A DNA stretch of 64,000 nucleotides, from NCBI GenBank assembly GCA_041918155.1, contig JAYRWH010000010.1, forward strand, positions 60,926 to 124,925, in the 5' to 3' direction. The notes under the pieces are model-generated. The model saw only the letters and a list, made by a program, of their open reading frames with translations. It did not search any database and was not told where the DNA came from. Position numbers and translations under genes: made by a program. Of the stretch, positions 9,730-19,800 are shown one piece after another. Numbering within the stretch: the stretch's first letter is position 1; each line of letters opens with the position of its first letter. Source of the DNA: UBA668 sp041918155 (GTDB taxonomy: Bacteria; Actinomycetota; Acidimicrobiia; Acidimicrobiales; Ilumatobacteraceae).

Positions 9730-10709
9730 TGCTCACCGTTCGTGACCTGAGGGTGCACTTCCCGATCACGTCGGGCCTGTTGTTCGACCGCCAGGTGGGT
9801 GCAGTGCGCGCTGTCGACGGGATTGATCTCGACATCGCTGATGGGCAGACGCTTGGCTTGGTGGGGGAGAGCGGCTGTGGCAAGAGCACGGTGGGCAGGG
9901 CGATCGTGCGGCTCGTACCGATCACGACGGGCACGATCGTGCAGGACGGGGTCGATCTCACCATGTTGGAGGGAGTCGACCTACGTCGCGCCCGGCGGCA
10001 TGTGCAGATGATCTTCCAGGACCCCTACGCGAGCCTCAACCCCCGCCAGAACGTCGGCTCGATCGTCGGTGAGCCGATTCGCACCCACTCGCTGTACGAG
10101 GGGTCGGCGGTGGGCCAGCGTGTCCTCGAACTGCTCGATGCGGTCGGCCTTCCCCGTGGTGCCGCGACGCGGTATCCCCACGAGTTCTCCGGGGGGCAGC
10201 GCCAGCGCATCGGGATCGCCAGGGCCCTCGCCGCCGAGCCGTCCTTGATCGTGGCCGACGAACCGGTGAGCGCACTCGACGTGAGCATTCAGGCCCAGGT
10301 GATCAACCTTCTCGAAGAGCTTCAGGAACGCCTCGGCCTCACCTACCTGCTGATCTCGCACGACCTCGCAGTGGTGCATCACATCGCTGACACGGTTGCA
10401 GTGATGTACCTCGGTGGCATCGTGGAGAAAGCACCGGCTTCGGCGCTGTATGCCGAACCACTGCACCCCTACACGCTCGCGCTCATGTCGGCAGTCCCGG
10501 TCCCGGACCCCGAGGTGGAAGACCGCCGGCACCGCACCGTCTTGCAGGGCGACCTGCCCTCGCCGGCCAACCCGCCGAGCGGGTGTTGCTTCCGCACGCG
10601 GTGCCCGTACGCCACCGATCGGTGCGTCGAGGAGCGCCCGGAGTTGCGTGAGCTGCGGCCTGGTCACCAGGTGGCATGCCACTTCGCCGGCGAACTCAGC
10701 CCACGCTGA
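9729..10709 (+). CDS. ABC transporter ATPase, DppF/OppF type
   Basis: The second ATPase of the importer, 326 aa. Walker A is GESGCGKST, the Q-loop MIFQDPYASLNPR, the signature FSGGQRQRIGIARAL, Walker B LIVADEPVSALD and the switch LISHDLAVVHHIAD. The C-terminal region has the Cys motif CCFRTRCPYATDRC. Its start codon shares one base with the previous stop. The 3' end overlaps the convergent acyltransferase gene by 14 bases, so no separate terminator exists here and the two transcripts are antisense at their ends. The five-gene importer is complete. Confidence 0.9.
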   Translation: MLTVRDLRVHFPITSGLLFDRQVGAVRAVDGIDLDIADGQTLGLVGESGCGKSTVGRAIVRLVPITTGTIVQDGVDLTMLEGVDLRRARRHVQMIFQDPYASLNPRQNVGSIVGEPIRTHSLYEGSAVGQRVLELLDAVGLPRGAATRYPHEFSGGQRQRIGIARALAAEPSLIVADEPVSALDVSIQAQVINLLEELQERLGLTYLLISHDLAVVHHIADTVAVMYLGGIVEKAPASALYAEPLHPYTLALMSAVPVPDPEVEDRRHRTVLQGDLPSPANPPSGCCFRTRCPYATDRCVEERPELRELRPGHQVACHFAGELSPR

Positions 10710-12846
10710 GCATGCGGTAACGCAACAGGTCGTCGACGAACGGCCCGATCAGGGCGTCCAGCAGGGGTGTCAACCACAGCGCGAACGAACTGGTGAGGTG
10801 ATGGCCGTCGCGGTAGGCGAGCATGTCGCCGACGACGGTGGGGCAGCGGTGATCGCTGCACAGCCAGCGGGTCGGGTCGATGAACCCCACCCCGAGTTCG
10901 GTGGTGACCCTACGGATGGCGGCGATGACGCTCGCGGTGTGCGGGTCGTCATTGTGGGCCTCGCAGGCGGAGATGTCATTGCGGTGCTGTGAGAGGCAGG
11001 AGGGCACCTCTGCTGTGGGGTCGGCAGCGTCACCGAGGACGATCGGCTCGATCCCGTCGGCGCGGAGACCGTTGAGCACCTCGGGCAGGTGCCCCGTCCA
11101 ATCGTCGGCGGCGATCGGTTGGCGCGTGCTGAACGCGACCTCGGCATAGGCCTGCGAGACGAAGACCACAGCGACGTGTTGCTCGACCATGAATGCCCGC
11201 GCCGAGTCACGCCACGGTGCGCAGTTCTCGAGCGGTGCGTTGGCCGACTCGTTGAACGTCGGGACATCCAGGTACGGGCAACCGCCCTGGGTCATGGCGA
11301 GCAGCCGCCAGTGGCGGATGGTGGCGATGGCCTCGAGCGGGGCGAACCACTGCGCGGCGTGCGAGTCGCCCCACAAGGCAATGGTGACGGTGCCGTTCGG
11401 GTCGCCGAAGATGCAGCGCTTCTTCACCGTGGTCTTGAACCACTGGTGGCAGCCGTCCGAGTAGAGCCCGGGGACGTCGCCACCTGCCTCGCGTAGCCCG
11501 GGCTTCAGGTTGTCCGGCAGGACATCCACGCCGAGCGCGGCGACGATGGCGTCGAGCGGGGCGGCGCTCTCGGTGGTGACGGCGGCCGGCGTGGTGGGCA
11601 GCGTGGTGGTGGTCTCGATCGGCCCTGTGGTGGTGGGCGGTGGGGTGGGCAGCGCGGTGGGCAGCGCGGTGGTGACGATCGGTGCCGCCGGCGCCGCGGC
11701 CACGACACCGGTGGAGAGGTCGGGCCGGTAGGCGTTCAGCACCGCCGCCCCGACGAGGGCGACGGCGACGAGCGATGCGCCCATGGCGAGCGACAGGCCG
11801 CGGCGGGCGATGAGTCGGGGCGACGAGCGGATCGGGTGCTCGATGATGCGGTAGCCGGCCTCGGAGAGCACGACCACGGCAGCCACGGCCGCCACCTTCT
11901 CCGGGCCGGTCAGCGACCGTTCGAGGTGGGCCTCGGCGATCACGAGGACGGGCCAATGCCACAGGTACAGCGAGTACGAACGGGTGCCGAGCCAGCGCAT
12001 CGGCGGCGTCGAGAGCAGCCACGCGGGTGAGCCGCTGACGACCGGCCCGGCGACGAGCACCATCGCCGCGGCGACCACGGGCACCGCGGCGGCCCAGCCG
12101 GGGAACGCGACCGTGCCGTAGGCCCAGGCGGCGTAGGCGATCCCGGCGATGCCGAGCCACCCGATGATGGCACGCACGACCGGCCGAATGCGGTCGGCCT
12201 GGGTCACGAGGGTGGCAAGGAGGGCGCCGATGCCCAGCTCCCAGGCGCGGGTGTGCAGCCCGTAGTACGCCCACGACGGGGCGCGCGAGGTGAGCACCAC
12301 GCTGGCCGCGAACGAGGCAGCGATGAGGATCGCCATTGCGACACCCACCCGGCGGCGCACACTGCGGGCGCCGAGCGTGACGAGCATGATGAGCGCCGGC
12401 CACACGACGTAGAACTGCTCTTCCACCGCGAGCGACCAGTAGTGCCGCAGGGGGGACGGGGCAAGATCCGCAGTGAGGTAGTTCGCTCCGCGTTTGGCGA
12501 ACAGGAAGTTGGCCGCGAACGCGGTGGCCCACCGGACATCGGCGGCGAGATCGGGCAGGCGTGTTGCCGGCAGCAGGAACGCACCGGCGATCGCGGTCGC
12601 CACCAGCACGGTGGCGGAGATCGGCAGGAGGCGGCGCGCCCGGCGGGCGTAGAACCCGGAGATCGAGATGCGCCCCTTGCGCGTGCGCTCGTCGATGAGC
12701 AGCGAGGTGATGAGGAAGCCGGAGATGACGAAGAAAACGTCGACGCCGATGAACCCACCGCGCAGGCCGGGTACCCCGAAGTGGTACAGGAGGACGACGG
12801 CGACGGCGATCGCCCGCAAACCCTCGATGTCGCGGCGGTACTTCAC
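10696..12846 (-). CDS. Membrane O-acyltransferase, OafA/YrhL type, with C-terminal SGNH domain
   Basis: A 716-aa protein of two parts. Residues 1 to about 360 are an acyltransferase-3 domain of about ten TM helices, opening YRRDIEGLRAIAVAVVLLYHFG and FFVISGFLIT, with the RRARRLLPI basic motif. A Pro/Thr-rich linker (about 380-430) joins it to an extracytoplasmic SGNH hydrolase-like domain with the block I motif ALWGDSHAAQWF and the late DGHHLT motif. Such proteins O-acetylate cell-surface glycans or lipids. The acceptor is unknown, and no polysaccharide cluster is adjacent. The start is a GTG. The lipoprotein gene upstream ends only six bases before it, suggesting an operon. Confidence 0.88.
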   Translation of the reverse strand: MKYRRDIEGLRAIAVAVVLLYHFGVPGLRGGFIGVDVFFVISGFLITSLLIDERTRKGRISISGFYARRARRLLPISATVLVATAIAGAFLLPATRLPDLAADVRWATAFAANFLFAKRGANYLTADLAPSPLRHYWSLAVEEQFYVVWPALIMLVTLGARSVRRRVGVAMAILIAASFAASVVLTSRAPSWAYYGLHTRAWELGIGALLATLVTQADRIRPVVRAIIGWLGIAGIAYAAWAYGTVAFPGWAAAVPVVAAAMVLVAGPVVSGSPAWLLSTPPMRWLGTRSYSLYLWHWPVLVIAEAHLERSLTGPEKVAAVAAVVVLSEAGYRIIEHPIRSSPRLIARRGLSLAMGASLVAVALVGAAVLNAYRPDLSTGVVAAAPAAPIVTTALPTALPTPPPTTTGPIETTTTLPTTPAAVTTESAAPLDAIVAALGVDVLPDNLKPGLREAGGDVPGLYSDGCHQWFKTTVKKRCIFGDPNGTVTIALWGDSHAAQWFAPLEAIATIRHWRLLAMTQGGCPYLDVPTFNESANAPLENCAPWRDSARAFMVEQHVAVVFVSQAYAEVAFSTRQPIAADDWTGHLPEVLNGLRADGIEPIVLGDAADPTAEVPSCLSQHRNDISACEAHNDDPHTASVIAAIRRVTTELGVGFIDPTRWLCSDHRCPTVVGDMLAYRDGHHLTSSFALWLTPLLDALIGPFVDDLLRYRMLSVG

Positions 12847-12852
12847 GTGTGG

Positions 12853-13374
12853 TCAGTTCACGTCGAGGAGCACGTGGCAGGCGCCGTACAACATCACGGT
12901 GCGGAAGTTCTCGAGGCCCGGGTCGGGGGTCTGGTCGGTCTTCAGCCCGTCGGCCTCCACCGTGTCAGCGATCGAGCGTGCCCACTGCGCGTAGCGGCTC
13001 AGGCCGGCGAGCGCGTCGGTCCAGCCGTCGGCGGTCTCTGCCGGGGGAGTGACGCCGGTGAGATCCGCGACGAGGGCGTCGACCTGATCGGCGCGGCGGC
13101 GGTAGTAGCCGGCCAGCTCGGCCGGATCGGGTGTGGTGCCGAGCGTGAGCACGTCGCGGGCGTCTGCCAGGGCCGCATCGTTGGCGGCGTGGCAGCGGGC
13201 GTCGACGGCCCACCAGTGCGCTTCCTCGGCGCCGCCCACCCACTCCGGGGTGGTGGTGGTCGTGGTGCCCGCGGGCGCCGTGGTGGCGGGGTCGGTGCCC
13301 TGGCCGCTCGGGCTGCAGGCGGTGGTGAGGGCGGCGAGCGCGGCGAAGGCGAGGCACAGCCTCGGGCGTGGCAT
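12853..13374 (-). CDS. Small lipoprotein of unknown function
   Basis: A 173-aa predicted lipoprotein with signal MPRPRLCLAFAALAALTTAC and lipobox TTAC, a Ser/Thr/Pro-rich linker with a Thr run, then a helical domain (about residues 50-173). I see no known family. Two cysteines in the mature domain (in ARCHAAN and GACHVLL) may form a disulfide. The start at 13374 is chosen because it gives a proper signal peptide; in-frame starts up to 13416 add a poor leader. It is directly upstream of the acyltransferase (six-base gap) and is probably co-transcribed with it. Confidence 0.6.
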   Translation of the reverse strand: MPRPRLCLAFAALAALTTACSPSGQGTDPATTAPAGTTTTTTPEWVGGAEEAHWWAVDARCHAANDAALADARDVLTLGTTPDPAELAGYYRRRADQVDALVADLTGVTPPAETADGWTDALAGLSRYAQWARSIADTVEADGLKTDQTPDPGLENFRTVMLYGACHVLLDVN

Positions 13375-13460
13375 GCCGAACATCATGCCCGATCCCGGCG
13401 CGGAGCGGCCGATCACCAGGTGGGTGTCGAACCGACACTGTGTGGCTATGTTGTTGGCCT

Positions 13461-13586
13461 GTGCAACTAGATTCCCCGAAGAGCGGCAGCCTCGGAACTC
13501 TCCAGCAGATGATCGTCGATGCGTTGGGGCTGCCTCGGCTGCACTTGGCGATCACGACGGGGCAGGCCGAGGGCACCCGCTCCTGA
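13461..13586 (+). CDS. Possible small leaderless ORF, 41 aa
   Basis: The 312-bp gap between the lipoprotein and SHOCT genes contains one candidate: GTG at 13461 with TATGTT at 13447-13452, the spacing used by leaderless genes elsewhere in this window. The product (VQLDSPKSGS... to ...TGQAEGTRS) has a helix-like centre, no signal peptide and no recognised family. GC at third positions is high. It may equally be non-coding. The rest of the gap holds the SHOCT gene's upstream region and nothing else I can support. Confidence 0.25.
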   Translation: MQLDSPKSGSLGTLQQMIVDALGLPRLHLAITTGQAEGTRS

Positions 13587-13686
13587 GCGAAGGCCGACTC
13601 ACACCAGACTCTCACCCACCGTGCGACACGAGTCGATACGTTGATCGTGTGAGCGCGACTCGCTCGCTCAATCGAAGGAGTTCCCG

Positions 13687-14034
13687 ATGAAGCGCTTGGT
13701 TCTTGCTGCTACCGCTGGTACGGGTGCCGCACTGTTGCTCGCCGCGCCCGCATTCGCCGCCGGCCCGGGCTGGGGCATGCACCGCGACAGCGACCGCCAC
13801 CCGTGGTTCGCCATGGTGCTCATGATCGTCCTCGTCGCCGGTGCTGCCGCACTCGTCGCCTGGGCGCTCACCCGCGGCCGTGGTGTGCATCACGCCGCGC
13901 CGGCGATGCCGGTTGCTCCGTCGCCGACCGCCAACGCCGAGGCGATCCTCGCCGAGCGGCTGGCCCGTGGCGAGATCAGCCCCGATGACTACCGCGCGTC
14001 GCTGACTGCGCTGCGCGGCGGCCCCACCGCCTGA
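13687..14034 (+). CDS. SHOCT-domain membrane protein
   Basis: A 115-aa protein with a cleavable-looking N-terminal signal (MKRLVLAATAGTGAALLLAAPAFA), a His/Trp-containing short outer stretch, one TM helix (about 38-60, MVLMIVLVAGAAALVAWAL) and a C-terminal SHOCT motif (AEAILAERLARGEISPDDYRASLTAL). SHOCT is a short oligomerisation motif common at the ends of actinobacterial membrane proteins. A good ribosome-binding site (AAGGAG) precedes the ATG. The gene is followed by an inverted repeat at 14042-14082. Confidence 0.75.
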   Translation: MKRLVLAATAGTGAALLLAAPAFAAGPGWGMHRDSDRHPWFAMVLMIVLVAGAAALVAWALTRGRGVHHAAPAMPVAPSPTANAEAILAERLARGEISPDDYRASLTALRGGPTA

Positions 14035-14041
14035 CCGCTGC

Positions 14042-14082
14042 CGGATCCCGCCCGGGTCGGCCGTCGACCGCGGGCGGATCCG
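14042..14082 (+). terminator. GC-rich inverted repeat after the SHOCT gene
   Basis: Arms at 14042-14054 and 14071-14082 pair over about 12 bp with one bulged C. It has no T-run. It sits directly between the SHOCT stop and the -10 box of the next gene, so it probably insulates the two transcripts. Confidence 0.5.
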
Positions 14083-14085
14083 ACC

Positions 14086-14091
14086 TACGCT
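14086..14091 (+). promoter_or_regulatory. -10 box TACGCT for leaderless LLM oxidoreductase gene
   Basis: The hexamer occupies exactly -12 to -7 if transcription starts at the A of the ATG at 14098. No Shine-Dalgarno sequence precedes the start. Confidence 0.5.
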
Positions 14092-14097
14092 GCCGCA

Positions 14098-15009
14098 ATG
14101 TCGCGACCGTGCAAGATCGGAGTTCAACTGCCCGAGGTCGAGCGGCGGGTCGCGTGGCCGGAGCTGATCGCCATGGCCCGCACGGCCGAAGCCGTGGGCC
14201 TCGACTCGATCTGGGTCGGCGATCATCTGCTCTACGACCTGCCCGACGGCAGTGTCCGTGGGCCGTGGGAGGTGTGGACCTCGCTGGCGGCGCTCGCTGC
14301 CGTCACCGAGCGCGTCGAGCTCGGACCGCTCGTGGCCTCGATCGGCTTCAGTGAGCCGGCGATGCTGGCCAAGAAAGTGGCCACGGTCGACGCCATCTCC
14401 GGCGGTCGCTTGATCGTTGGCCTCGGAGCCGGCTGGAACGAGCGCGAGTACCGCGCCTTCGGCCATCCCTTCGACCATCGTGTGGCCCGTTTCGCCGAGG
14501 CCTTCGGTCTCGTGCGCCGCCTGCTCGCCGGCGAGACGGTCGACCATGTGGGGCGGTTCTACCGACTCGAGCGGTGCCTGATCGACCCGCCGTCACCCCG
14601 GCCAGGCGGTCCGCCGCTGATGGTGGGCTCGATCGGGCCGCGCATGCTCGACATCACCCTGCCCCATGTGCAGTCGTGGAATGCGTGGTGGACGCAGTTC
14701 GGCAACAGCCCCGAGGGGCTCGCCGAGGTGGCGCGCACGGTGCGCGAGCGGTGCGCGGCCATCGGTCGCGACCCTGCCGAGGTCGAGTGCACCGCCGCCG
14801 TGCACGTGCGTGCGCCGGGTGGTCGCGGTCGTCTGATGGGCGACAGCAACCCTGCCGGTGCGGGTGCCATCACGGGTTCGGTCGCGCATGTTGCCGCGCG
14901 GTTGGCGGAGTTCGCCGCCGTGGGCGCCGCGCAGCTGCAACTCGTCGTCGACCCGATCAACCAGGAGAGCATCGAGTGGCTCGGTGACGTGCTCGCCGAG
15001 TTTCGCTAA
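14098..15009 (+). CDS. LLM-class (luciferase-like) F420-dependent oxidoreductase
   Basis: A 303-aa TIM-barrel flavin/F420 enzyme of the bacterial luciferase-like superfamily. Recognisable elements are the first strand KIGVQLPE, EAVGLDSIWVGDHLL, the VELGPLVASIGFSEPAMLAKKVATVDAIS block and GGRLIVGLGAGWNEREYRAFG, the most conserved family motif. Family members reduce or oxidise diverse substrates with F420H2 or FMNH2; the substrate here is not deducible. It is read from its own likely leaderless start, 24 bp before the mycothiol-dependent dehydrogenase gene, and may be co-transcribed with it. Confidence 0.85.
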   Translation: MSRPCKIGVQLPEVERRVAWPELIAMARTAEAVGLDSIWVGDHLLYDLPDGSVRGPWEVWTSLAALAAVTERVELGPLVASIGFSEPAMLAKKVATVDAISGGRLIVGLGAGWNEREYRAFGHPFDHRVARFAEAFGLVRRLLAGETVDHVGRFYRLERCLIDPPSPRPGGPPLMVGSIGPRMLDITLPHVQSWNAWWTQFGNSPEGLAEVARTVRERCAAIGRDPAEVECTAAVHVRAPGGRGRLMGDSNPAGAGAITGSVAHVAARLAEFAAVGAAQLQLVVDPINQESIEWLGDVLAEFR

Positions 15010-15033
15010 CCTCGGCACCTCGAAGGAGGAGCA

Positions 15034-16119
15034 ATGGCTCAGCAGGTACGTGGTGTGGTGGCGCGCAGCAAGGGTGCGCCGGTGACGATCGAAACGATCG
15101 TGGTGCCCGATCCGGGTCCGGGTGAAGCTGTGGTGAAGGTGCAGGCGTGCGGTGTGTGCCACACCGACCTGCACTACCGCGAGGGCGGGATCAACGACGA
15201 CTTCCCGTTCCTGCTCGGCCATGAGGCCGCGGGTGTGGTGGAGAGCGTCGGTATCGGCGTCACCAATGTGCAGCCGGGCGACTTCGTGATCCTCAACTGG
15301 CGCGCCGTGTGCGGCACCTGCCGCAGCTGTCTGAAGGGCAAGCCGCACCTGTGCTTCAGCACGTTCAACGCGACGCAGAAGATGACGCTCACCGACGGCA
15401 CCGTGCTGTCGCCGGCGCTGGGCATCGGCGCGTTCGTGGAGAAGACGCTCGTGGCCGCCGGCCAGTGCACGAAGGTGGATGCCGGGGTGGCGCCGGAGAC
15501 GGCGGGTCTGCTCGGCTGTGGCGTGATGGCCGGCATCGGCGCGGCGATCAACACCGGCAACGTCGGGCGTGGTGACTCCGTGGCCGTGTTCGGCTGTGGT
15601 GGCGTGGGCGATGCGGCGATCGCCGGTGCCCTGCTCGCCGGAGCGAGCACGATCGTCGCCGTCGACATCGACGACCGCAAGCTGGAGTGGGCGAAAGGCT
15701 TCGGTGCGACGCACACGTGCAACTCGTCCAAGGTCGACCCGGTGGAGTACATCAAGTCGGTCACCGGTGGCAACGGCGCCGATGTGTGCATCGAGGCGAT
15801 CGGCAACCCCAAGGTGTACCGCCAGGCGTTCGAGGCCCGCGACCTCGCCGGCACCGTCGTGCTCGTGGGCGTGCCCCGGCCCGACATGACGCTCGAGCTG
15901 CCGTTCATCGAGGTGTTCGGTCGCGGCGGCTCGCTGAAGAGCAGCTGGTACGGCGACTGCCTGCCCTCGCGCGACTTCCCGATGTTGGTGCAGTTGCACC
16001 AGCAGGGCCGCCTGCCACTCGACAAGTTCGTCAGCGAGACGATCTCGCTCGACGCCGTCGAGGAGGCGTTCCACAAGATGGAGCGCGGCGAAGTGCTGCG
16101 CAGCGTCGTGGTGCTCTGA
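15034..16119 (+). CDS. mscR: S-(hydroxymethyl)mycothiol dehydrogenase (formaldehyde detoxification)
   Basis: A 361-aa zinc medium-chain dehydrogenase, the exact length usual for mycothiol-dependent formaldehyde dehydrogenase / S-nitrosomycothiol reductase. Catalytic zinc ligands are in CGVCHTDLHYR and GHEAAGVVE, and the structural zinc cysteines are in CGTCRSCLKGKPHLC. The NAD site is FGCGGVGDAAIAGALLAGA, then VDIDDRKLEWAKGFGATHT. The stretch SLKSSWYGDCLPSRDFPMLV matches the mycothiol-specific subgroup. It oxidises the formaldehyde-mycothiol adduct in the cytoplasm. A strong ribosome-binding site (AAGGAGGA) precedes the start. The MBL-fold hydrolase gene follows 12 bp later, a conserved pairing. 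Confidence 0.85.
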   Translation: MAQQVRGVVARSKGAPVTIETIVVPDPGPGEAVVKVQACGVCHTDLHYREGGINDDFPFLLGHEAAGVVESVGIGVTNVQPGDFVILNWRAVCGTCRSCLKGKPHLCFSTFNATQKMTLTDGTVLSPALGIGAFVEKTLVAAGQCTKVDAGVAPETAGLLGCGVMAGIGAAINTGNVGRGDSVAVFGCGGVGDAAIAGALLAGASTIVAVDIDDRKLEWAKGFGATHTCNSSKVDPVEYIKSVTGGNGADVCIEAIGNPKVYRQAFEARDLAGTVVLVGVPRPDMTLELPFIEVFGRGGSLKSSWYGDCLPSRDFPMLVQLHQQGRLPLDKFVSETISLDAVEEAFHKMERGEVLRSVVVL

Positions 16120-16131
16120 CCGGCCGCGACA

Positions 16132-16758
16132 ATGACTATCGAACTGGTCACTACCGACGGCATCTTCGCTCTCGACGGCGGGGAGTGGCAGGTCACGAAC
16201 AACATCTGGATCGTCGGCGACGACAGGGAGGTCGTCGTGTTCGACGCGGCCCACGAGTGCGCCCCGATCGTTGAGGCCGTCCACGGCCGGCGGGTGAAGG
16301 CGATCGTGCTCACCCACGGCCACAACGACCACATCAACGCGGCGGTGCCTTTGCGCGACGCCGTCGACGCGCCGATCCTGCTGCATCCCTCCGACCGGAT
16401 GCTGTGGGATGTCGTATGGCCCACGTTCGCCCCCGACGGTGAGATCGTGCCCGGTCTGGCGATGACGGTGGCCGGCCACGAGTTGGGGGTGCTGCACACG
16501 CCGGGCCATTCGCCGGGCTGCTGCTGCTTCCACGACGCCTCGTCGGGTGTCGTGTTCAGCGGCGACACCCTGTTCTGCGGTGGCCCAGGTGCCACCGGCC
16601 GCAGCTACAGCGACGAGCCGACGATCCTGCGCTCGATCCGCGACAAGCTACTCGCCCTGCCCGACCACACGGTCGTGCACACCGGCCACGGCGACAGCAC
16701 CACCATCGGCGCCGAACGCGAGCGAGTCCTCGCCCGCGCCGCCGAGCTCGGCTTGTAG
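16132..16758 (+). CDS. MBL-fold hydrolase paired with mycothiol dehydrogenase
   Basis: A 208-aa metallo-beta-lactamase-fold protein with the full metal site: THGHNDHINA, TPGHSPG, FSGDTLFCGGPGATGRS and the final HTGHGDST. The same gene pair (mycothiol-dependent dehydrogenase plus MBL protein) occurs in mycobacteria. The natural inference is hydrolysis of S-formylmycothiol to formate and mycothiol, the step that a formylglutathione hydrolase performs in glutathione users. That function is inferred, not shown. The start is an ATG 12 bp after the dehydrogenase stop. Confidence 0.8.
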   Translation: MTIELVTTDGIFALDGGEWQVTNNIWIVGDDREVVVFDAAHECAPIVEAVHGRRVKAIVLTHGHNDHINAAVPLRDAVDAPILLHPSDRMLWDVVWPTFAPDGEIVPGLAMTVAGHELGVLHTPGHSPGCCCFHDASSGVVFSGDTLFCGGPGATGRSYSDEPTILRSIRDKLLALPDHTVVHTGHGDSTTIGAERERVLARAAELGL

Positions 16759-16815
16759 GGCCAAGTCGTCGCTGCGGAGTGGCCTAGGCTGCGGCGGACA
16801 CGGGAGGGGATAGCG

Positions 16816-19800
16816 ATGCCTGTACCGGGGAAGCTCCGCGAATTCGTGACCCGACGGACCTCGGGAATGTCGGGTTTCCTGGTGATGGCGCTGGTGTCGC
16901 TGAGCGGGCGCCACGAGATCGGGCGCGTGATCGGCGATGTCGCGGTCGGTGGCGACGGGTACGGGCCGAGCGTTCTCACCAACCCGCTGCACGTACACCA
17001 AGCCCCACAGGCCCTCAGCGCCTGGCATGCCGCCACCGACACCCACGTGCAGAGCTGGCTGTGGTGGTTCCTCGTGGTGCAGGCGCTGCTCGTGGTGTCA
17101 CTATGGCTCGTCTCCCGGTTGGCGGCCGTGGCGATGTCGTTGGATGTCGGCAATTGGGTGACGGCGACTGCCATCGCCTGGGCCGCGCAGTGGGCGGCGA
17201 TTGCGGTCGCCGTGCTGTGGGCCGGCACGTGGTGGATGTTGATGGGCGTCACCTACCTCACGTGGGTGGTGACGATCCTTTTCCTCGGCCGCGTCGCGTG
17301 GAAGATCCGGTCGCTGCCCACCCAGCGCGAAACCCTTGCGCGCATCGGTCAGGCGATAGGCGTGCAGCGGTTCCAGTTCACAATCGTGGTTCTGCTTGCC
17401 GTGCTCTTCGTGGTGCCCGGCCCCCCGATCCTCGAGCAGGGCGTCGATGTGCTGCGCTCGTGGCTGCTCGACGAGCCGAACTGGTCGTCGGCGTTGTGGG
17501 GCTTGGCAGCGTTCGGGTTGTTGGCCGTCGTCCTGCGCTATCTGGCGAGTGTGCGGGCCGCGCCTGCGTTCGGTCACGGCGAGGGTTCCGAGCAGCCGTT
17601 CGAGAACCCCGCACTACGGGAGCTCGGCCGTGAAGCCCTGACCACCGCGATCGTCATCGCCTCGCTGTTCATCGTCTTCGAGGTGCTCCACCTCATCGGC
17701 GACGCCCGCGTGAACGGAGAGGTCGCGCTGATGACCGCAATCGTCATCGGCGCTGTGCCGGCCATCGGGGCGATCGTTCGCAGCTTCCGACCCAAGCCGT
17801 GGAGGGTGCGCGCGCAGACCACCGGCGCGGTCGTCATGCGCGACCGGCGCATGGCCCTCGTGGTCGGTCGCTATCTGTCGGTCGCGATCCCGGTCATCCT
17901 GCTGATAGCGATGGCGCGGTCGCTGTTCGCGCCACTGCTGCTGTCCGATGCGTCGGCGGTGTCGATCACGGTGAGGATCGTCGGCTGCGCGGGGCTCGCT
18001 GCATTGACGCTCGCCTGGGCCGCCGCACGCTCTGCGCCGCGACCGCGCATGTTCCCGAGCGACGCCTCGTGGTCTGCGGTCGTCGATCCGCAGATGGTCG
18101 GTCGCGGTCAACCGAGCACGGCCGAACTGCGCCACGCGACCAGCGACGAGGCGAAGGCGCGCATGGCCCGGGTGCCCGGTGCGGTGGTGTCGGTGGTTCC
18201 GTCCGCGCTGCTCACGGTGGTGACTGCGGTGCCGTTGTTGATCGCGCCCTTGCGCACCTCGCGCCTACTCGGGCTGGTCGGCACGGTGGGTCTGTCGCTG
18301 ACGATGCTGGCGGCCTTCTTCATGGCGATGCTCATCCTGTCGCAGAACCTCACTGCGCCGTACCTGTTCCGTGTGCTCGGCATGCGGCGGACACCGGCGT
18401 TCGAGCTGGTGCTCGTCATCTCTCTGCTCGCGGTGGTGTTCGTGAAGGACACCGACCTGCACGCGGCGCGTGCGCCGAAGGCGACGTCAAACGTGCACCG
18501 GCCGCTCATCGGCGAGGCCTACGCCAACTGGGCGGCGCGTGCGAGCGCTGGCGGCGCGTGGCCCTGCGCGCTCGCCGTGACAGGGAGCGGTTCGGTGAAG
18601 AAGGTGCAGCCACTGGTGATGGTGGCGGCCGAGGGAGGCGGGATCCGCGCGGCGTGGTGGACGATCGACGTGATGTCGAAGGTGGCATCAACCGAGTGCG
18701 GTGCGAACTCGGTGCTGCTCGCGAGCGGAGTGAGCGGCGGCGCTGTGGGCCTCGGGGTGATGGCCGCGACCGGTGATGGGCAGAGTCAGCAGGCTTCGCT
18801 CGCCGCGGTCGAAAGGATGGCCGCGCAGGACGCGCTCGCCGCGGGTGTCTCCGGCCTACTCGTGCGCGACCTCGTCGCCGGGGCGTTCGGGTTGGAGATC
18901 GATCCGGCCGACACACCCGACGGGCTCGATCGATTCCCCGACCGAGCCGGCCTGATGGAGATGGCGTGGGAGCGCCAGGTGCCAGCGCTGGCAACGACCA
19001 CCTTCCCCGACCCGACGCCGAACGTGCCGTGGCGCACGGTGTTCAACGGCACGTCGGTGGGCTACGACTGCCGGGTCATGCTCTCCGACGTGCAGATCGT
19101 CACCGACGCGGCGGTGAACGACTGCGACACCGCCGGCAACGAGGTGCCCGGCGCCTACGACCTGTTCTTGAAGCAGCCCTGCTACAAAGGCCTGCCGATC
19201 ACGACCGCATCGTTGCTCGCGGCGCGGTTCCCCTACGTCACCCCCTCGGGGGTTTTCCTGAAGAACTGCACCGGTGGCTTCGCCGACCAATCGATCGACG
19301 GTGGCTATGCAGAGAACACCGGCATCGACACCGCCAACGCCGCGCTCGCCCAGGTCATGCCGCTCGTCCGCCGTCACAACGCGGAGGCCCTCTCCGCCGG
19401 CGGTGACGGTGTGGTGATCGTGCCGGTCGTGATCTACCTGCACAACACCGTGGCGGCGAGCCAGAAGAGCGACCCGGCCGAGGCGAAGGCCGCGGCCGAG
19501 GCGACGATCCCGGTGCTGAACAGCGGAGCGCAGGCGGGCGGGGTGAAGCCCGAGAAGCTGCTCGCCCAGTCGGCGGTGATCGCCGGCCAGTGGTTGCCCG
19601 ACGAGTACTCCGGTGAGGTCGCTGCGCTGAAGGCGGCCGTGGAGGGAGTGCTGCCCGCGCAGGTGATGACGGTTGCCCCGCAGCAGAAGCCGCAAATGGC
19701 GCTGCCGCTCGGGTGGTCGATGTCGATCGCCACCCAACGCACCCTCGACAACGCGTTCGACGACTTCCTGAACTGTCTCGCCGTCGCGGCCGATAACGCC

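Noticed and set aside
14593..16533. 646-codon minus-strand frame opposite the LLM oxidoreductase, mscR and MBL genes
   Set aside because: It crosses three well-supported genes and has no domain.
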